Of a stretch of DNA of 20,715 nt, positions 1 to 7,776 are shown piece after piece; positions within the stretch are counted from its first letter, which is position 1, and each line of letters begins with the position of its first letter. Source of the stretch: CAZCSH01 sp964501545 (GTDB taxonomy: Bacteria; Patescibacteriota; Minisyncoccia; Minisyncoccales; RBG-13-42-11). Where the stretch lies: NCBI GenBank assembly GCA_964501545.1, contig CAZCSH010000006.1, positions 1 to 20,715 of the forward strand. Reading direction: 5' to 3'. A program made the position numbers and the translations under genes. The notes under the pieces were generated by a model that worked only from the letters and a program-made list of their open reading frames with translations, was not told the origin of the DNA and searched no databases.

Positions 1-131
1 CTCAATTCATATTTATCTCTCGAACGCGAGATGAAATAAATATTTCATTGAGCAAGCGAAGGTGGGTTCGAAGAAGCACGCTTCTTCTCTCATCCTTACT
101 AATGTTCGGCTAGATGAATCTTTAGGTTCAT
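1..131. repeat. Cluster of palindromic repeat copies downstream of galT (runs off the window edge)
   Basis: Three hairpins follow one another. ATGAAATA-AA-TATTTCAT is at 31-48, inside a short-form repeat frame (GCGAG before it, TGAGC after it). GAAGAAGC-AC-GCTTCTTC is at 70-87, next to the GCGAAGGTG motif of the long form. ATGAATC-TTTA-GGTTCAT is at 114-131. The last one contains the galT stop codon. The motifs match repeat copies elsewhere in the window. No gene is supported here; the small plus-strand ORF across it is made of repeat and antisense galT sequence. Confidence 0.6.
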
Positions 132-1165
132 TGACTCCTCAAATAAGCTGCTGCCTTTTCAGGCTCAATAGTGGAAATCTCCATTCTGGTTCCTATCTCG
201 AAGCCAGCCCAAATAGAGGTTTTAGGTATTATTGTCCAGTGCCAGTGATAAAAGGAATAATCCTTGCCATCGCAGGGAGCAGTATGCAGATAAAAGTTGT
301 AAGCCGGGTCTCGAAGACCCTTATAAAGCTTGCTCAAAGCGACTAAAAAGGCTTCGGCCAGCAAGTCCTTTTCTTTCTCTTTGACCCTTTCAAAATAAGC
401 CGAGTGTCTTTTGGGAGAAATAATCATCTGGAAGGCAGATTTTGAGGCAAAAGGACAAACAACTGAAAACTCCTTATTCTCAAAAACAACCCTTTTTCTG
501 ACCTTTCTCTCCCACTTATTCATCTGACAATAAATGCATTTCCCAGTTTTTTTATAATACCTGCCTGAATTTAAAAGAGCCCTATTTAGGTCAACATCTA
601 TCAAAGGAGTGGTAATTATCTGGGAATGAGGGTGAAAGATTGAGGCTCCCGCTGCTGCTCCATGATTATGAAAAATGGAAACATAATTAACAAAGTCTTT
701 CTTCATTAAATCCAAATATCTCTCTTGATAAGCATCAAACACTTCTTTGACTTCTTTGACTTTAAATTGACCTAAAGAATCTTTATGGTCTCTTGTCACT
801 ACCACCTCGTGAAAGCCAGCCGCATTCATCTTTTGATAAAACTCCCCTTCTCTTCTTGGCTCTAATTTAGCATAAGGGATAAAAGCTGGATACTTATTAG
901 GGACGACGATGGTTGACCAGTCCTTTGGAATACCCCGGTCCAGAGATAGCTTCTTGCCTCGGTTAAAAATCAGGGTTGGCTTTTTTTGGGTAGATATTTG
1001 GCAAAATGGACAATCTTTTTTTGAAGGAACCTCCTCTCTCCTTTCCTCTCGCTTGAAGGTTTCTGGTCTTCTCGCTCTGCCCGTAGCAATTACTACCCAA
1101 TCCCTACTAATCAGGTCAAACCTTAATTCTGAAGGAAATTTAATGTTTTTCACTTTTTTAATCAT
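128..1165 (-). CDS. galT: Galactose-1-phosphate uridylyltransferase family protein (GalT-like, HIT superfamily)
   Basis: Likely transfers UMP between UDP-glucose and galactose-1-phosphate (Leloir pathway) through a uridylyl-histidine intermediate in the cytoplasm. The 345 residues match the family length. The N-terminal FDLISRDWVVIATGRARRP block is typical. A CPFC pair at residues 52-55 and FHNHG at about 165-169 fit the metal site. The active-site HPHSQ motif is at 178-182, and a second His-rich strand (YHWHW) lies near the C-terminus. It overlaps the upstream glycosyltransferase by 8 bases, so the two are probably cotranscribed. Its TGA stop lies inside a palindromic repeat hairpin. The sugar specificity cannot be read from sequence; some family members act as ADP-glucose phosphorylases or other nucleotidyltransferases. 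Confidence 0.88.
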   Translation of the reverse strand: MIKKVKNIKFPSELRFDLISRDWVVIATGRARRPETFKREERREEVPSKKDCPFCQISTQKKPTLIFNRGKKLSLDRGIPKDWSTIVVPNKYPAFIPYAKLEPRREGEFYQKMNAAGFHEVVVTRDHKDSLGQFKVKEVKEVFDAYQERYLDLMKKDFVNYVSIFHNHGAAAGASIFHPHSQIITTPLIDVDLNRALLNSGRYYKKTGKCIYCQMNKWERKVRKRVVFENKEFSVVCPFASKSAFQMIISPKRHSAYFERVKEKEKDLLAEAFLVALSKLYKGLRDPAYNFYLHTAPCDGKDYSFYHWHWTIIPKTSIWAGFEIGTRMEISTIEPEKAAAYLRSQ

Positions 1166-1880
1166 ATTGTCTTCTGATTAATTTCCACCTAATCTTTATT
1201 AAATCAAGACCCATTTTAAGGATGCTCTTTAATTTAACCTTGCTCTCTGGATCATTCTTCCAGTGAACAGGCACTTCTTTTATCTTGAAACCCATTCTTT
1301 CAGCCACTACCAATATCTCTGGGTCAAAAGCAAAGCGCGAAATCCTGCACTTGGGGAAAACTCTTTTTACCACTTCTTTGCGAAACCCTTTAAACCCACA
1401 CTGAGTATCTTCTATCCCCCAGAGGCCAAGAATTATCTTTCTGAATAACTTAAATCCTTCTCCCAAAATAACGTTTCTCAGCCAGGGTTGGGGAGGATCC
1501 AAAATCGCTCCTTTTATATCTCTTGAAGCGATAACAACATCAGCCCCCTTTTCAAGCTCCAAAAATATCTTTTCTACCTGGTCAATGGAAGTGGAGTTGT
1601 CAGCATCAGTAAATAAGCGAACTTCTCCTCCAGCCTCTAACATTGCCTGGCGAACCACATAGCCCTTACCGTGATTTTCTTTATTATCAATCAATTTAAG
1701 GTTCTTAATTTGAGAAGTTAAATCCTGAACAACCTTAGCTGTTTTATCTTTTGAACCATCATTAACCACAATAATTTCATAATCGTAATTCTGATTTCTT
1801 AAATATTTATCAATCTCCCCCAAGGTCCTTGGCAGTCTCTTTTCCTCATTGTAAGCCGGAATGACGACAGAAAGTCGCAT
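1158..1880 (-). CDS. GT2-family glycosyltransferase, dolichyl-phosphate beta-glucosyltransferase-like
   Basis: Probable inverting GT-A glycosyltransferase that moves a sugar from a nucleotide sugar to a lipid-phosphate carrier at the inner face of the membrane. The N-terminus LSVVIPAYNEEKRLPRTL and VVNDGSKDKT are the nucleotide-binding part of the fold. The metal-binding DAD is at residues 92-94 (LFTDADNST). The region DTQCGFKGFRKEV near 160 and the C-terminal part resemble the ALG5/DPG-synthase subgroup. No transmembrane segment is evident in its 240 residues. It starts 6 bases after the map stop and overlaps galT by 8 bases. Substrate and acceptor are inferred from subgroup resemblance only. 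Confidence 0.85.
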   Translation of the reverse strand: MRLSVVIPAYNEEKRLPRTLGEIDKYLRNQNYDYEIIVVNDGSKDKTAKVVQDLTSQIKNLKLIDNKENHGKGYVVRQAMLEAGGEVRLFTDADNSTSIDQVEKIFLELEKGADVVIASRDIKGAILDPPQPWLRNVILGEGFKLFRKIILGLWGIEDTQCGFKGFRKEVVKRVFPKCRISRFAFDPEILVVAERMGFKIKEVPVHWKNDPESKVKLKSILKMGLDLIKIRWKLIRRQYD

Positions 1881-1886
1881 ATTAAA

Positions 1887-2636
1887 TTATTTTATCACAG
1901 TCAAAACTTTTACTCCATCTTTGGTTAAGGCTATTGTATGTTCAAAATGGGCTGATAAGTTACCATCAGCTGTTTCATAACCATAACCATCTTTGGCTTT
2001 TTTTATTTTCCAATCCCCTGCTGTTACCATTGGCTCCAAACAAAAGACCATTCCTTCTTTAATCTTAGGGCCTGTTTCCTTTTTGCCATAATTTAAAATC
2101 TGAGGTTCCTCGTGCAGTTCTTTACCAATACCATGGCCACAAAGATCCCGCACCACATTGAACCCCTGACTTTCAACATAGCTTTGAATAGTCTGACCAA
2201 TGTCACCAAAAGTAGTGCCTGGTTTTATTTTCTTAATTCCCAATCTTAAAGCTTTTTCTGTAACCCGAATTAACCTCTGGGCTTCAGGTGAGGCTTGACC
2301 CACTGCTAAAGTTACTGCCATATCTGCGTGGTAGCCTTTATAAAAAACTCCCTGATCCAAAGAGATAATATCCCCTTCTTTCAAAACCCTGTTAGAAGGT
2401 AAAGCATGAACAATCTCTTCGTTAATAGAGGTACACAAAGTAGCAGGAAAACCCTGATATCCTTTAAAAGAGGGTTTAGCACCAGATTTTAAAATCAGGG
2501 TCTCGGCGACCCTGTCTAACTCTTTTGTCGTAATCCCTGGCTTAACTCTTTTTTCTAACTCTTTCATAACAGTTGCCAGAATCTTTCCACCTTCTTTCAT
2601 TATTCTAATTTCTTCCTGTGTTTTGATTGAAATCAT
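1887..2636 (-). CDS. map: Methionine aminopeptidase, type I
   Basis: Removes the initiator methionine from nascent proteins at the ribosome exit. The length of 249 residues is standard for the compact type I enzyme. All five metal ligands are visible: D94 and D105 (SLDQGVFYKGYHAD), H168 (GHGIGKELHEEP), E201 (CLEPMV) and E232 (FEHTIAL). The substrate-contacting H77 is in VHALPS. The gene follows adk in the spc-type order secY-adk-map, but a scaffold gap separates it from adk. A 7-bp hairpin (GTTAAAC-CGA-GTTTAAC, about 2643-2659) lies just before the ATG, and no clear Shine-Dalgarno is seen. Confidence 0.97.
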   Translation of the reverse strand: MISIKTQEEIRIMKEGGKILATVMKELEKRVKPGITTKELDRVAETLILKSGAKPSFKGYQGFPATLCTSINEEIVHALPSNRVLKEGDIISLDQGVFYKGYHADMAVTLAVGQASPEAQRLIRVTEKALRLGIKKIKPGTTFGDIGQTIQSYVESQGFNVVRDLCGHGIGKELHEEPQILNYGKKETGPKIKEGMVFCLEPMVTAGDWKIKKAKDGYGYETADGNLSAHFEHTIALTKDGVKVLTVIK

Positions 2637-2684
2637 TTTTCGGTTAAACCGAGTTTAACTAAAATTAATGAATGTTAAATTATT

Positions 2685-2692
2685 TACCGAGC
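2685..2692 (+). repeat. Left fragment of long-form palindromic repeat at the gap edge
   Basis: The eight bases TACCGAGC end exactly where the run of N begins. The same eight bases restart on the other side of the gap. They equal the first bases of the long-form repeat copies at 8080 and 8530. The assembly apparently broke inside or between repeat copies. Confidence 0.6.
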
Positions 2693-2792
2693 NNNNNNNN
2701 NNNNNNNNNNNNNNNNNNNNNNNNNNNNNNNNNNNNNNNNNNNNNNNNNNNNNNNNNNNNNNNNNNNNNNNNNNNNNNNNNNNNNNNNNNNN
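2693..2792. other. Scaffold gap (100 N)
   Basis: Exactly 100 consecutive N, the usual placeholder for a gap of unknown size. It lies between map and adk and is flanked on both sides by TACCGAGC. The true content may be one or more repeat copies or missing genes, and cannot be known from this sequence. Confidence 0.98.
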
Positions 2793-2845
2793 TACCGAGC
2801 TTCCGAAGGAAGCGAAGGTGAAGATGAAGCTTCAGCTTCATCGAC
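2793..2845 (+). repeat. Long-form double-hairpin palindromic repeat at the adk 3' end
   Basis: TACCGAGC opens the element. Stem 1 is GCTTCC-GAA-GGAAGC (2799-2813). The conserved linker GAAGGTGAA follows. Stem 2 is GATGAAGC-TTCA-GCTTCATC (2823-2842). The adk stop codon (2838-2840, TGA on the minus strand) lies in the stem 2 arm. Confidence 0.8.
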
Positions 2846-3518
2846 TGAGGGCTTTCAAAATGTCTTTGAAAACCTCTTCAATACTTTGTTCTCCGTTTAT
2901 CCTAATTAACCTGCCTTGTTTTTTGTAACGATTAATCGCCGGAATGGTTTCTTCTTTATATTCCTTGAGCCTCATTTTTATTGATGCCAGCTTATCGTCG
3001 CGCCTGACAACAAGTTTGCCTCCGCATCTGTTGCATTTTTTGAGCTTTTTGAATTCTCCCAGCCAAGGAATCAGCCTACCGCATTTTTTACACTGCCTTC
3101 TCTTGGTTAAACGATTGAAAGACTCTTTTCTGGAAATATCAAGAAGGATAACTTTTACGTTCTTATTCCATTCATACCACTCCAAAGCTTCGTCCATAAG
3201 AAAGGCCTCAGTAATAGTTCTCGTCCATCCGTCCAGAACCAGGCCCTTGATTTTTCTCTGACGCTTCTTTATTTTTTCAAACTCGTTGACCCAAATGTCA
3301 GCTATCATAAGGCTCGGTACCAATTCCCCCTTATTCATAACCTTGCTGAGTTTAATTCCGGTAAAATCGCCTATCTTTTGGCGAACCCTAAGAGTGTCAC
3401 CGCTACCAACGTATATCAATTTAAATTTCTGACAGAGTAGTTTTGCTTGAGTCCCTTTGCCCGAGCCCGGCGGCCCGATGACGAGGAAAACTTTTGGGTT
3501 TTTCTTAAAAGGTTTCAT
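2838..3518 (-). CDS. adk: Adenylate kinase with zinc-type LID
   Basis: Interconverts ATP + AMP and 2 ADP in the cytoplasm. The 226 residues carry a P-loop GPPGSGKGT at 15-23, the NMP-binding SGDTLR at about 39-44, and a LID with four cysteines (C143, C146, C162, C165) as in zinc-containing adenylate kinases. Arg-rich RRDD follows the LID. The usual DGFPR motif reads DGWTR (96-100), which is divergent, so another NMP kinase specificity cannot be fully excluded. The start codon lies inside the last codons of secY (14-base overlap), indicating translational coupling. The last codons and the TGA stop run into a palindromic repeat, so the C-terminus LSR is partly repeat-derived. Confidence 0.92.
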   Translation of the reverse strand: MKPFKKNPKVFLVIGPPGSGKGTQAKLLCQKFKLIYVGSGDTLRVRQKIGDFTGIKLSKVMNKGELVPSLMIADIWVNEFEKIKKRQRKIKGLVLDGWTRTITEAFLMDEALEWYEWNKNVKVILLDISRKESFNRLTKRRQCKKCGRLIPWLGEFKKLKKCNRCGGKLVVRRDDKLASIKMRLKEYKEETIPAINRYKKQGRLIRINGEQSIEEVFKDILKALSR

Positions 3519-4782
3519 ACTCTCGCATTTCCAATTGAGATCTTATTTGACGCATAACATCTAACACAACGGAAACCACAATCAAGAGGGCTGTTCCTCC
3601 AATTAAGAAGCTAAAAACAGTAATGCCTGTAGCTCCCCCGATAATAGAAGGAAGGATGGCAATTGCCCCCAAAAACAAAGCGCCAATCAGTAAGACCCTG
3701 TTCAAGATGTAATACATGAAGTTAGCTGTTGAAGTGCCAGGTCTGATGCCGGGAATAAAACCCCCCATCTTTTGAAGGTTAGAAGAGATGGCTTTGGGAT
3801 CAAAAGTGACCGCTGTATAAAAGTAGGTAAACATAACAATTAAAATAAAGTATAAAGAGCCATAAATCCAGGGACTCTGGAAAAGAGCTCCTATCCCTTG
3901 AGCAACCGTCCCAACAATACCCCCTGTTCCGCCCAGAAAATTGGCTATCATGCCCGGGAAGAGCATAATGGAAAGAGCAAAGATAATAGGAATTACTCCA
4001 GCCGGATTTATATTTAAAGGCAGATAAGTGGAAACTCCACCATACATTTTCATCCCCCGCACTCTTTTAGCATAAGAAACAGGGATGTTTCTCCTTCCTT
4101 CATTTATTAAAACGACACCAGCAATAATAAGCAGAGCCATGCCAAAGAAAAGCAAGTAAGAAGGGATTTGGCCAGGATCCCAGGTGATTAACATTTGTCT
4201 GATGTTGTTGGGAAAGTCAGCAATGATACCAGCGAAAATCAAGAGTGAGACACCATTGCCAATGCCCTTTTCAGATATAAGCTCACCCAGCCACATTAAA
4301 AACAAAGTGCCAGCTGCTACCGTCAAAAGCGAGGAAAAAAGCAAAAAAGGAGAGAGAGCGCCGATAATCTGTTGACGCTGGAGAAGGTTGAGCATGGCGT
4401 AACCCTGTAAAAAGGCTAAGGGAACCGTACCAATTCTGGCATACTGGTTAAACTTCTGGCGGCCTGCTTCCCCTTCTTCTTTGTACAGCTGCTCTAGTTG
4501 AGGGAAGATCATGGTTAAGAGTTGCATGATAATGGTGGCAGTAATGAAGGGCCCCAAGCCAAGCATGACAATGGAGAGGTTATCCAAAGCTCCTCCGGTG
4601 AACAGGTTTAAGAGACCAAAGAACTGGTTACCAGCGAAAAACTCCCTCATTCTCTCAGCATCTATGCCAGGCATGGGGATATTGGCCATAATCCTAAATA
4701 GGGCAAAAATGGCTAAAACAAAAAGGATTTTATTACGCAGATCTTTTAGTTTAAAGATTTGGATTATTCTCTGATACCACAT
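3505..4782 (-). CDS. secY: Preprotein translocase subunit SecY
   Basis: Forms the protein-conducting channel in the cytoplasmic membrane with SecE and SecG. The chosen start (MWYQRIIQIFKLKDLRNKIL) gives 425 residues, the normal family length, and lies 4 bases after the rplO stop; a start 11 codons further upstream would overlap rplO. About ten hydrophobic segments are visible. Characteristic blocks are the plug-region PMPGID, LGLGPFITATIIMQLL, GEAGRQKFNQYARIGT, and SYAKRVRGMKMYGGVSTYLPL in the C5 loop region. Its end overlaps the adk start. The spc-type position between rplO and adk supports the call. Confidence 0.97.
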   Translation of the reverse strand: MWYQRIIQIFKLKDLRNKILFVLAIFALFRIMANIPMPGIDAERMREFFAGNQFFGLLNLFTGGALDNLSIVMLGLGPFITATIIMQLLTMIFPQLEQLYKEEGEAGRQKFNQYARIGTVPLAFLQGYAMLNLLQRQQIIGALSPFLLFSSLLTVAAGTLFLMWLGELISEKGIGNGVSLLIFAGIIADFPNNIRQMLITWDPGQIPSYLLFFGMALLIIAGVVLINEGRRNIPVSYAKRVRGMKMYGGVSTYLPLNINPAGVIPIIFALSIMLFPGMIANFLGGTGGIVGTVAQGIGALFQSPWIYGSLYFILIVMFTYFYTAVTFDPKAISSNLQKMGGFIPGIRPGTSTANFMYYILNRVLLIGALFLGAIAILPSIIGGATGITVFSFLIGGTALLIVVSVVLDVMRQIRSQLEMREYETF

Positions 4783-4786
4783 TGGA

Positions 4787-5221
4787 TTAAGAAATCTGAC
4801 CCCCTGCTTTCTCAATGGCTTCTTTTGCTTTTTTGGAAAGTAGGCAGCCTTGGACCTGGAGGCTTTTCTTTAGCTGACCTTTGGCTAAAATCTTGACTTG
4901 GGGCGTTCTCCCTTTTATTCTACGAATTAATCTCTTTTCTAACAATACTTGGGGAGAAACTTTTGCTTCTGGAGCAAAGTTTTTCTCCAGAACATCCAGG
5001 TTTAAAATCGCGACCTTGGTCTTTGGTCCCGGTTTTAACCTATAACCTCTTAATTTGGGATAGCGTTTAATAAGACTACGAATAATTGGTTCAAATCTTC
5101 TACCCGCTCTCGCTCTTTGGCCCTTTATTCCTTTACCAGAATATGTTCCTCTTTTTCCCCCTCGGCCAATTCTTTTTTTCTTTTTCCTCGGCCTTCTGAT
5201 TTTAAGCTGGTGCATTTGCAT
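4787..5221 (-). CDS. rplO: 50S ribosomal protein L15
   Basis: Large-subunit assembly protein. The glycine- and arginine-rich N-terminus RIGRGGKRGTYSGKGIKGQRAR is the L15 signature region, and the C-terminal half has the usual KILAKGQLKKSLQV segment. Its 144 residues match the family. Two ATGs are possible (5221, or 5215 giving MHQLK); the upstream one sits 1 base after rpsE. The gene normally found between rpsE and rplO, rpmD (L30), is missing and there is no room for it. Confidence 0.96.
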   Translation of the reverse strand: MQMHQLKIRRPRKKKKRIGRGGKRGTYSGKGIKGQRARAGRRFEPIIRSLIKRYPKLRGYRLKPGPKTKVAILNLDVLEKNFAPEAKVSPQVLLEKRLIRRIKGRTPQVKILAKGQLKKSLQVQGCLLSKKAKEAIEKAGGQIS

Positions 5222-5222
5222 G

Positions 5223-5699
5223 CTATTTTTTCTTTAACTTCTTTAGGGCAACCATGGTAGCCTGGGCATTGTTCAGTTTGTTGGCTGTCCTGCCCAAGAC
5301 TTTGGAAGAAATATTTCTAATGCCAGCTAAAGTACAAATGACCCTGACGGTGCCCCCTGCCACCAAGCCTCTTCCTTTTCGCTGAGGCCGTAAAATAACT
5401 CTAGCTGCTCCAAACTTTGCCATCACCTCATGAGGGATAGTGTCTTGAGTAATGGGTACCTCAATCATATTCTTTTTAGCTAACCTGGTTGCTTTTTCTA
5501 TTCCTTGAGCCACATCTGACCCCTGAGCCGCTCCCAAACCAACCTTTCCTTTTTTATCACCTACCACCATAACTGCTCTAAACTTCATTTTCCTTCCTCC
5601 GGCTCTGGTATGAGCCACTCTGGCCAAATCTAAAAGTCTGGACTCAAACTCCTCTTTCTGTTCTCCGGTTTTCGGTCTTCTGCTGGTTCTATATACCAT
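5223..5699 (-). CDS. rpsE: 30S ribosomal protein S5
   Basis: Small-subunit protein involved in decoding accuracy and mRNA helicase activity at the entry tunnel. The N-terminal double-stranded RNA-binding domain has TRAGGRKMKFRAVMVVGDKKGKVGLG, and the C-terminal domain has KFGAARVILRPQRKGRGLVAGGTVRVI. The 158 residues are normal. It follows rplR by 8 bases and is immediately followed by rplO without rpmD. Confidence 0.97.
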   Translation of the reverse strand: MVYRTSRRPKTGEQKEEFESRLLDLARVAHTRAGGRKMKFRAVMVVGDKKGKVGLGAAQGSDVAQGIEKATRLAKKNMIEVPITQDTIPHEVMAKFGAARVILRPQRKGRGLVAGGTVRVICTLAGIRNISSKVLGRTANKLNNAQATMVALKKLKKK

Positions 5700-5707
5700 A
5701 TAAGATA

Positions 5708-6061
5708 TTAAAACTTAAGTCCTTCTTCTCTCGCTCCTTCGGCCAGGGCCTTAATCCTGCCCTGATATTTGTATCCCCCTCTGTCAAAAACCACTTTCTC
5801 AATCTTCTTAGATAGGGCTGATTTTCCCAAAATCTTACCGACTTCTTTGGCTGTCTCAACCTTTGTTTTTTTAGTTCTTGTTTTGGCCAAAGAACGGTCA
5901 CTGGCACTCAAGATAGTCTTTCCCTTCTCGTCATCCACCAATTGGGCATAAATGTGCTTAGCTGAGCGGGAGACAGAAAGCCTTGGCCTCTGACTGGTAC
6001 CAAAAACCCTAGCTCTTATTCTTTTGTGGCGCCTGATTCTTTTTTTCTTTTTCTCTAACAT
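5708..6061 (-). CDS. rplR: 50S ribosomal protein L18
   Basis: Binds 5S rRNA in the central protuberance together with L5. The basic N-terminus KKKKRIRRHKRIRARVFGT is followed by RPRLSVSRSAKHIYAQLVDDEKGKTI and the C-terminal FDRGGYKYQGRIKALAEGAREEGLKF, all typical of L18. It has 117 residues. Its ATG follows the rplF stop by 1 base. Frame-shifted ORFs overlapping it are shadows. Confidence 0.97.
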   Translation of the reverse strand: MLEKKKKRIRRHKRIRARVFGTSQRPRLSVSRSAKHIYAQLVDDEKGKTILSASDRSLAKTRTKKTKVETAKEVGKILGKSALSKKIEKVVFDRGGYKYQGRIKALAEGAREEGLKF

Positions 6062-6062
6062 T

Positions 6063-6617
6063 TTATTTGGTTCCTCCTTCTGCAGCTATCACTTTCTTGC
6101 CGACCTTTCGACGAACCTCTTCCCCAAGATACCTGATACCTTTTCCTTTATAGGGCTCAGGCTTCTTTATTTTTCTAATGTTGGCTGCTGTCTGGCCAAC
6201 CAGTTCTTTATCAATGCCAGAAACAGTAATGATGTTTTTCTCCACTAAGACCTTAATCCCTTCTGGCAAACTCATCTTGACTGGATGGGAAAAGCCAACC
6301 TGTAAAACCAACTCTTCACCTTCCAGGGCTGCTCGGTAGCCTACTCCCTGGATTTCCAGCTGTTTCTCAAAACCTGAAGTTACTCCTTCAATCAAATTAG
6401 CTATCAAAGCCCGAGTTAATCCCCAAAAAGCCTGGGTTTGCTTGGTTTCTTTTGCCATAGAAACTAAAATCTCTTTTTCTTTTACTTCAACCTTAATCTC
6501 GGGCCGAAGGGCTTTCTTAATTTCACCTTTTGGACCCTTAACCCAAATCTCTCCTCCTTCTACCTTAATTTCTACACCAGCTGGTATTGGAATTGGTTTT
6601 TTCCCTACTCTAGACAT
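6063..6617 (-). CDS. rplF: 50S ribosomal protein L6
   Basis: Large-subunit protein near the factor-binding site. The start MSRVGKKPIPIPAGVE is canonical and lies 1 base after the rpsH stop; a start 5 codons further upstream would overlap rpsH and is rejected. The two L6 repeats are visible, ending in the signature region PEPYKGKGIRYLGEEVRRKVGK. It has 184 residues from this start. The start context is AATATG without a Shine-Dalgarno. Confidence 0.97.
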   Translation of the reverse strand: MSRVGKKPIPIPAGVEIKVEGGEIWVKGPKGEIKKALRPEIKVEVKEKEILVSMAKETKQTQAFWGLTRALIANLIEGVTSGFEKQLEIQGVGYRAALEGEELVLQVGFSHPVKMSLPEGIKVLVEKNIITVSGIDKELVGQTAANIRKIKKPEPYKGKGIRYLGEEVRRKVGKKVIAAEGGTK

Positions 6618-6618
6618 A

Positions 6619-7008
6619 TTACCAAACTTCACACAGAAGCTCCCCTCCCACCTTCTCTTTTCTAGCTTCTTTATTAGTTAAAAGACCTTTGGGGGTAGAT
6701 AAAATAGCTATGCCATATCCTCCCCTTACCTTTTTGATCTTTTTGGAATTAAGATAGATTCTCTGGCCAGGCTTGGAAATCCTTTTTAACCCAGAAATGG
6801 CAGGCAGCCCTTCTCTATACTTTAAAGTCAGCTCGAGAATCCTTTTCTCCTTTCTCTCTTTAGTTTCCACCCCTTCAATAAAACCTTCTTTGGCTAAAAT
6901 CTTAGCCAGCTCCTGCTTCAAACTAGAAAAAGGCACCTCTAAAGAAGGAAGTTTAGCCAGCTGGGCATTACGTATTCTGTTTAAGATGTCAGCTATTGGA
7001 TCTGTCAT
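6619..7008 (-). CDS. rpsH: 30S ribosomal protein S8
   Basis: Primary 16S rRNA-binding protein of the platform, and in E. coli the translational regulator of the spc operon. The start MTDPIADILNRIRNAQ is the family consensus; a TTG start 4 codons upstream would overlap rpsZ and is rejected. The C-terminal GGYGIAILSTPKGLLTNKEAR block is the S8 signature region. The length is 129 residues. It starts 5 bases after the rpsZ stop. Confidence 0.97.
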   Translation of the reverse strand: MTDPIADILNRIRNAQLAKLPSLEVPFSSLKQELAKILAKEGFIEGVETKERKEKRILELTLKYREGLPAISGLKRISKPGQRIYLNSKKIKKVRGGYGIAILSTPKGLLTNKEARKEKVGGELLCEVW

Positions 7009-7013
7009 GCTAT

Positions 7014-7199
7014 TTACCAACTACTTTTTTTAACTCCCGGGATTAAACCTTGATTGGCTAGCTCTCGGAAACAAATACGGCAGAGACCAAAACGACGCAA
7101 AAAGCCCCTCTTCCGACCACAGCGAAAACAGCGCCGAACCACTCGGCTCTTGAACTTTGGTTTCTTCTTGGATTTGGCAATTTGAGCTTTAGTAGCCAT
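7014..7199 (-). CDS. rpsZ: 30S ribosomal protein S14, zinc-binding type Z
   Basis: Small-subunit head protein. The short 61-residue form carries four zinc ligands C24, C27, C40 and C43 in CFRCGRKRGFLRRFGLCRIC, which defines the type Z (zinc-positive) S14, followed by FRELANQGLIPGVKKSSW. It lies between rplE and rpsH, the conserved spc position. Confidence 0.97.
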   Translation of the reverse strand: MATKAQIAKSKKKPKFKSRVVRRCFRCGRKRGFLRRFGLCRICFRELANQGLIPGVKKSSW

Positions 7200-7215
7200 A
7201 AATATAATCCGAATA

Positions 7216-7776
7216 TTAGGATTTTTTAATTGGGAAGCCCAACAGTTTCAGTAATTCTAATCCTTCTTTCTTGCTTTTCGCCGTTGTCACGACCGTAATC
7301 TCTAAGCCAAAAATATTTCTCACTTTTTCTGGCAAGATCTCAGGAAAAGCAATGTGCTCTCTGACAGCTAAGGTTAAGCTTCCTTCTTTGTCCGCTGAAG
7401 TTGGGCTAATGCCCTGAAAGTCTCTGGTCCTGGGAAGAGTTAGGTGAATTAACCTTTCCAAAAAGTCTGTCATTTTCTTCCCTCGCAAGGTAACTTTTGC
7501 TCCAATTGGCATTCCCTGGCGAATCTTAAAAGAAGCAATGGATTTTTTAGCTTTTGTTAAAACTGCTCTCTGTCCGGTAATCTGACTTAAGTCCTCGAGA
7601 ATAGCTTCGGTAATCTTTTTTTGCTCCTCTGTCGTCTTGTCTGAAATCTGCCTGCCAAAACCTGTGTTGATTACCACTTTTTCAAGCTTGGGCACAGCCA
7701 GATCGTTTTTGAAACCAAAGCTTTCTTTCATCTTGGGAATTACCTCTTTTTTGTATTTTTCTTGAAGACCTATCAT
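7216..7776 (-). CDS. rplE: 50S ribosomal protein L5
   Basis: Binds 5S rRNA and contacts the P-site tRNA. The start MIGLQEKYKKEVIPKMKE overlaps the rplX stop in an ATGA arrangement, indicating translational coupling; a start 5 codons upstream is rejected. Family blocks are PKLEKVVINTGFG, TGQRAVLTKAKKSIASFKIRQGMPIGAKVTLRG and the C-terminal ITVVTTAKSKKEGLELLKLLGFP. The length is 186 residues. Confidence 0.97.
   Translation of the reverse strand: MIGLQEKYKKEVIPKMKESFGFKNDLAVPKLEKVVINTGFGRQISDKTTEEQKKITEAILEDLSQITGQRAVLTKAKKSIASFKIRQGMPIGAKVTLRGKKMTDFLERLIHLTLPRTRDFQGISPTSADKEGSLTLAVREHIAFPEILPEKVRNIFGLEITVVTTAKSKKEGLELLKLLGFPIKKS

Noticed and set aside
62..346. 94-residue plus-strand ORF antisense to galT
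   Set aside because: It runs through repeat hairpins and the antisense of a clear galT gene; no plausible protein features.
2668..2928. Plus-strand ORF across the N gap
   Set aside because: Its frame is carried through unknown bases and then antisense adk; not interpretable.
5689..5907. 72-residue ORF overlapping rplR
   Set aside because: It is an out-of-frame reading of the well-conserved L18 gene.
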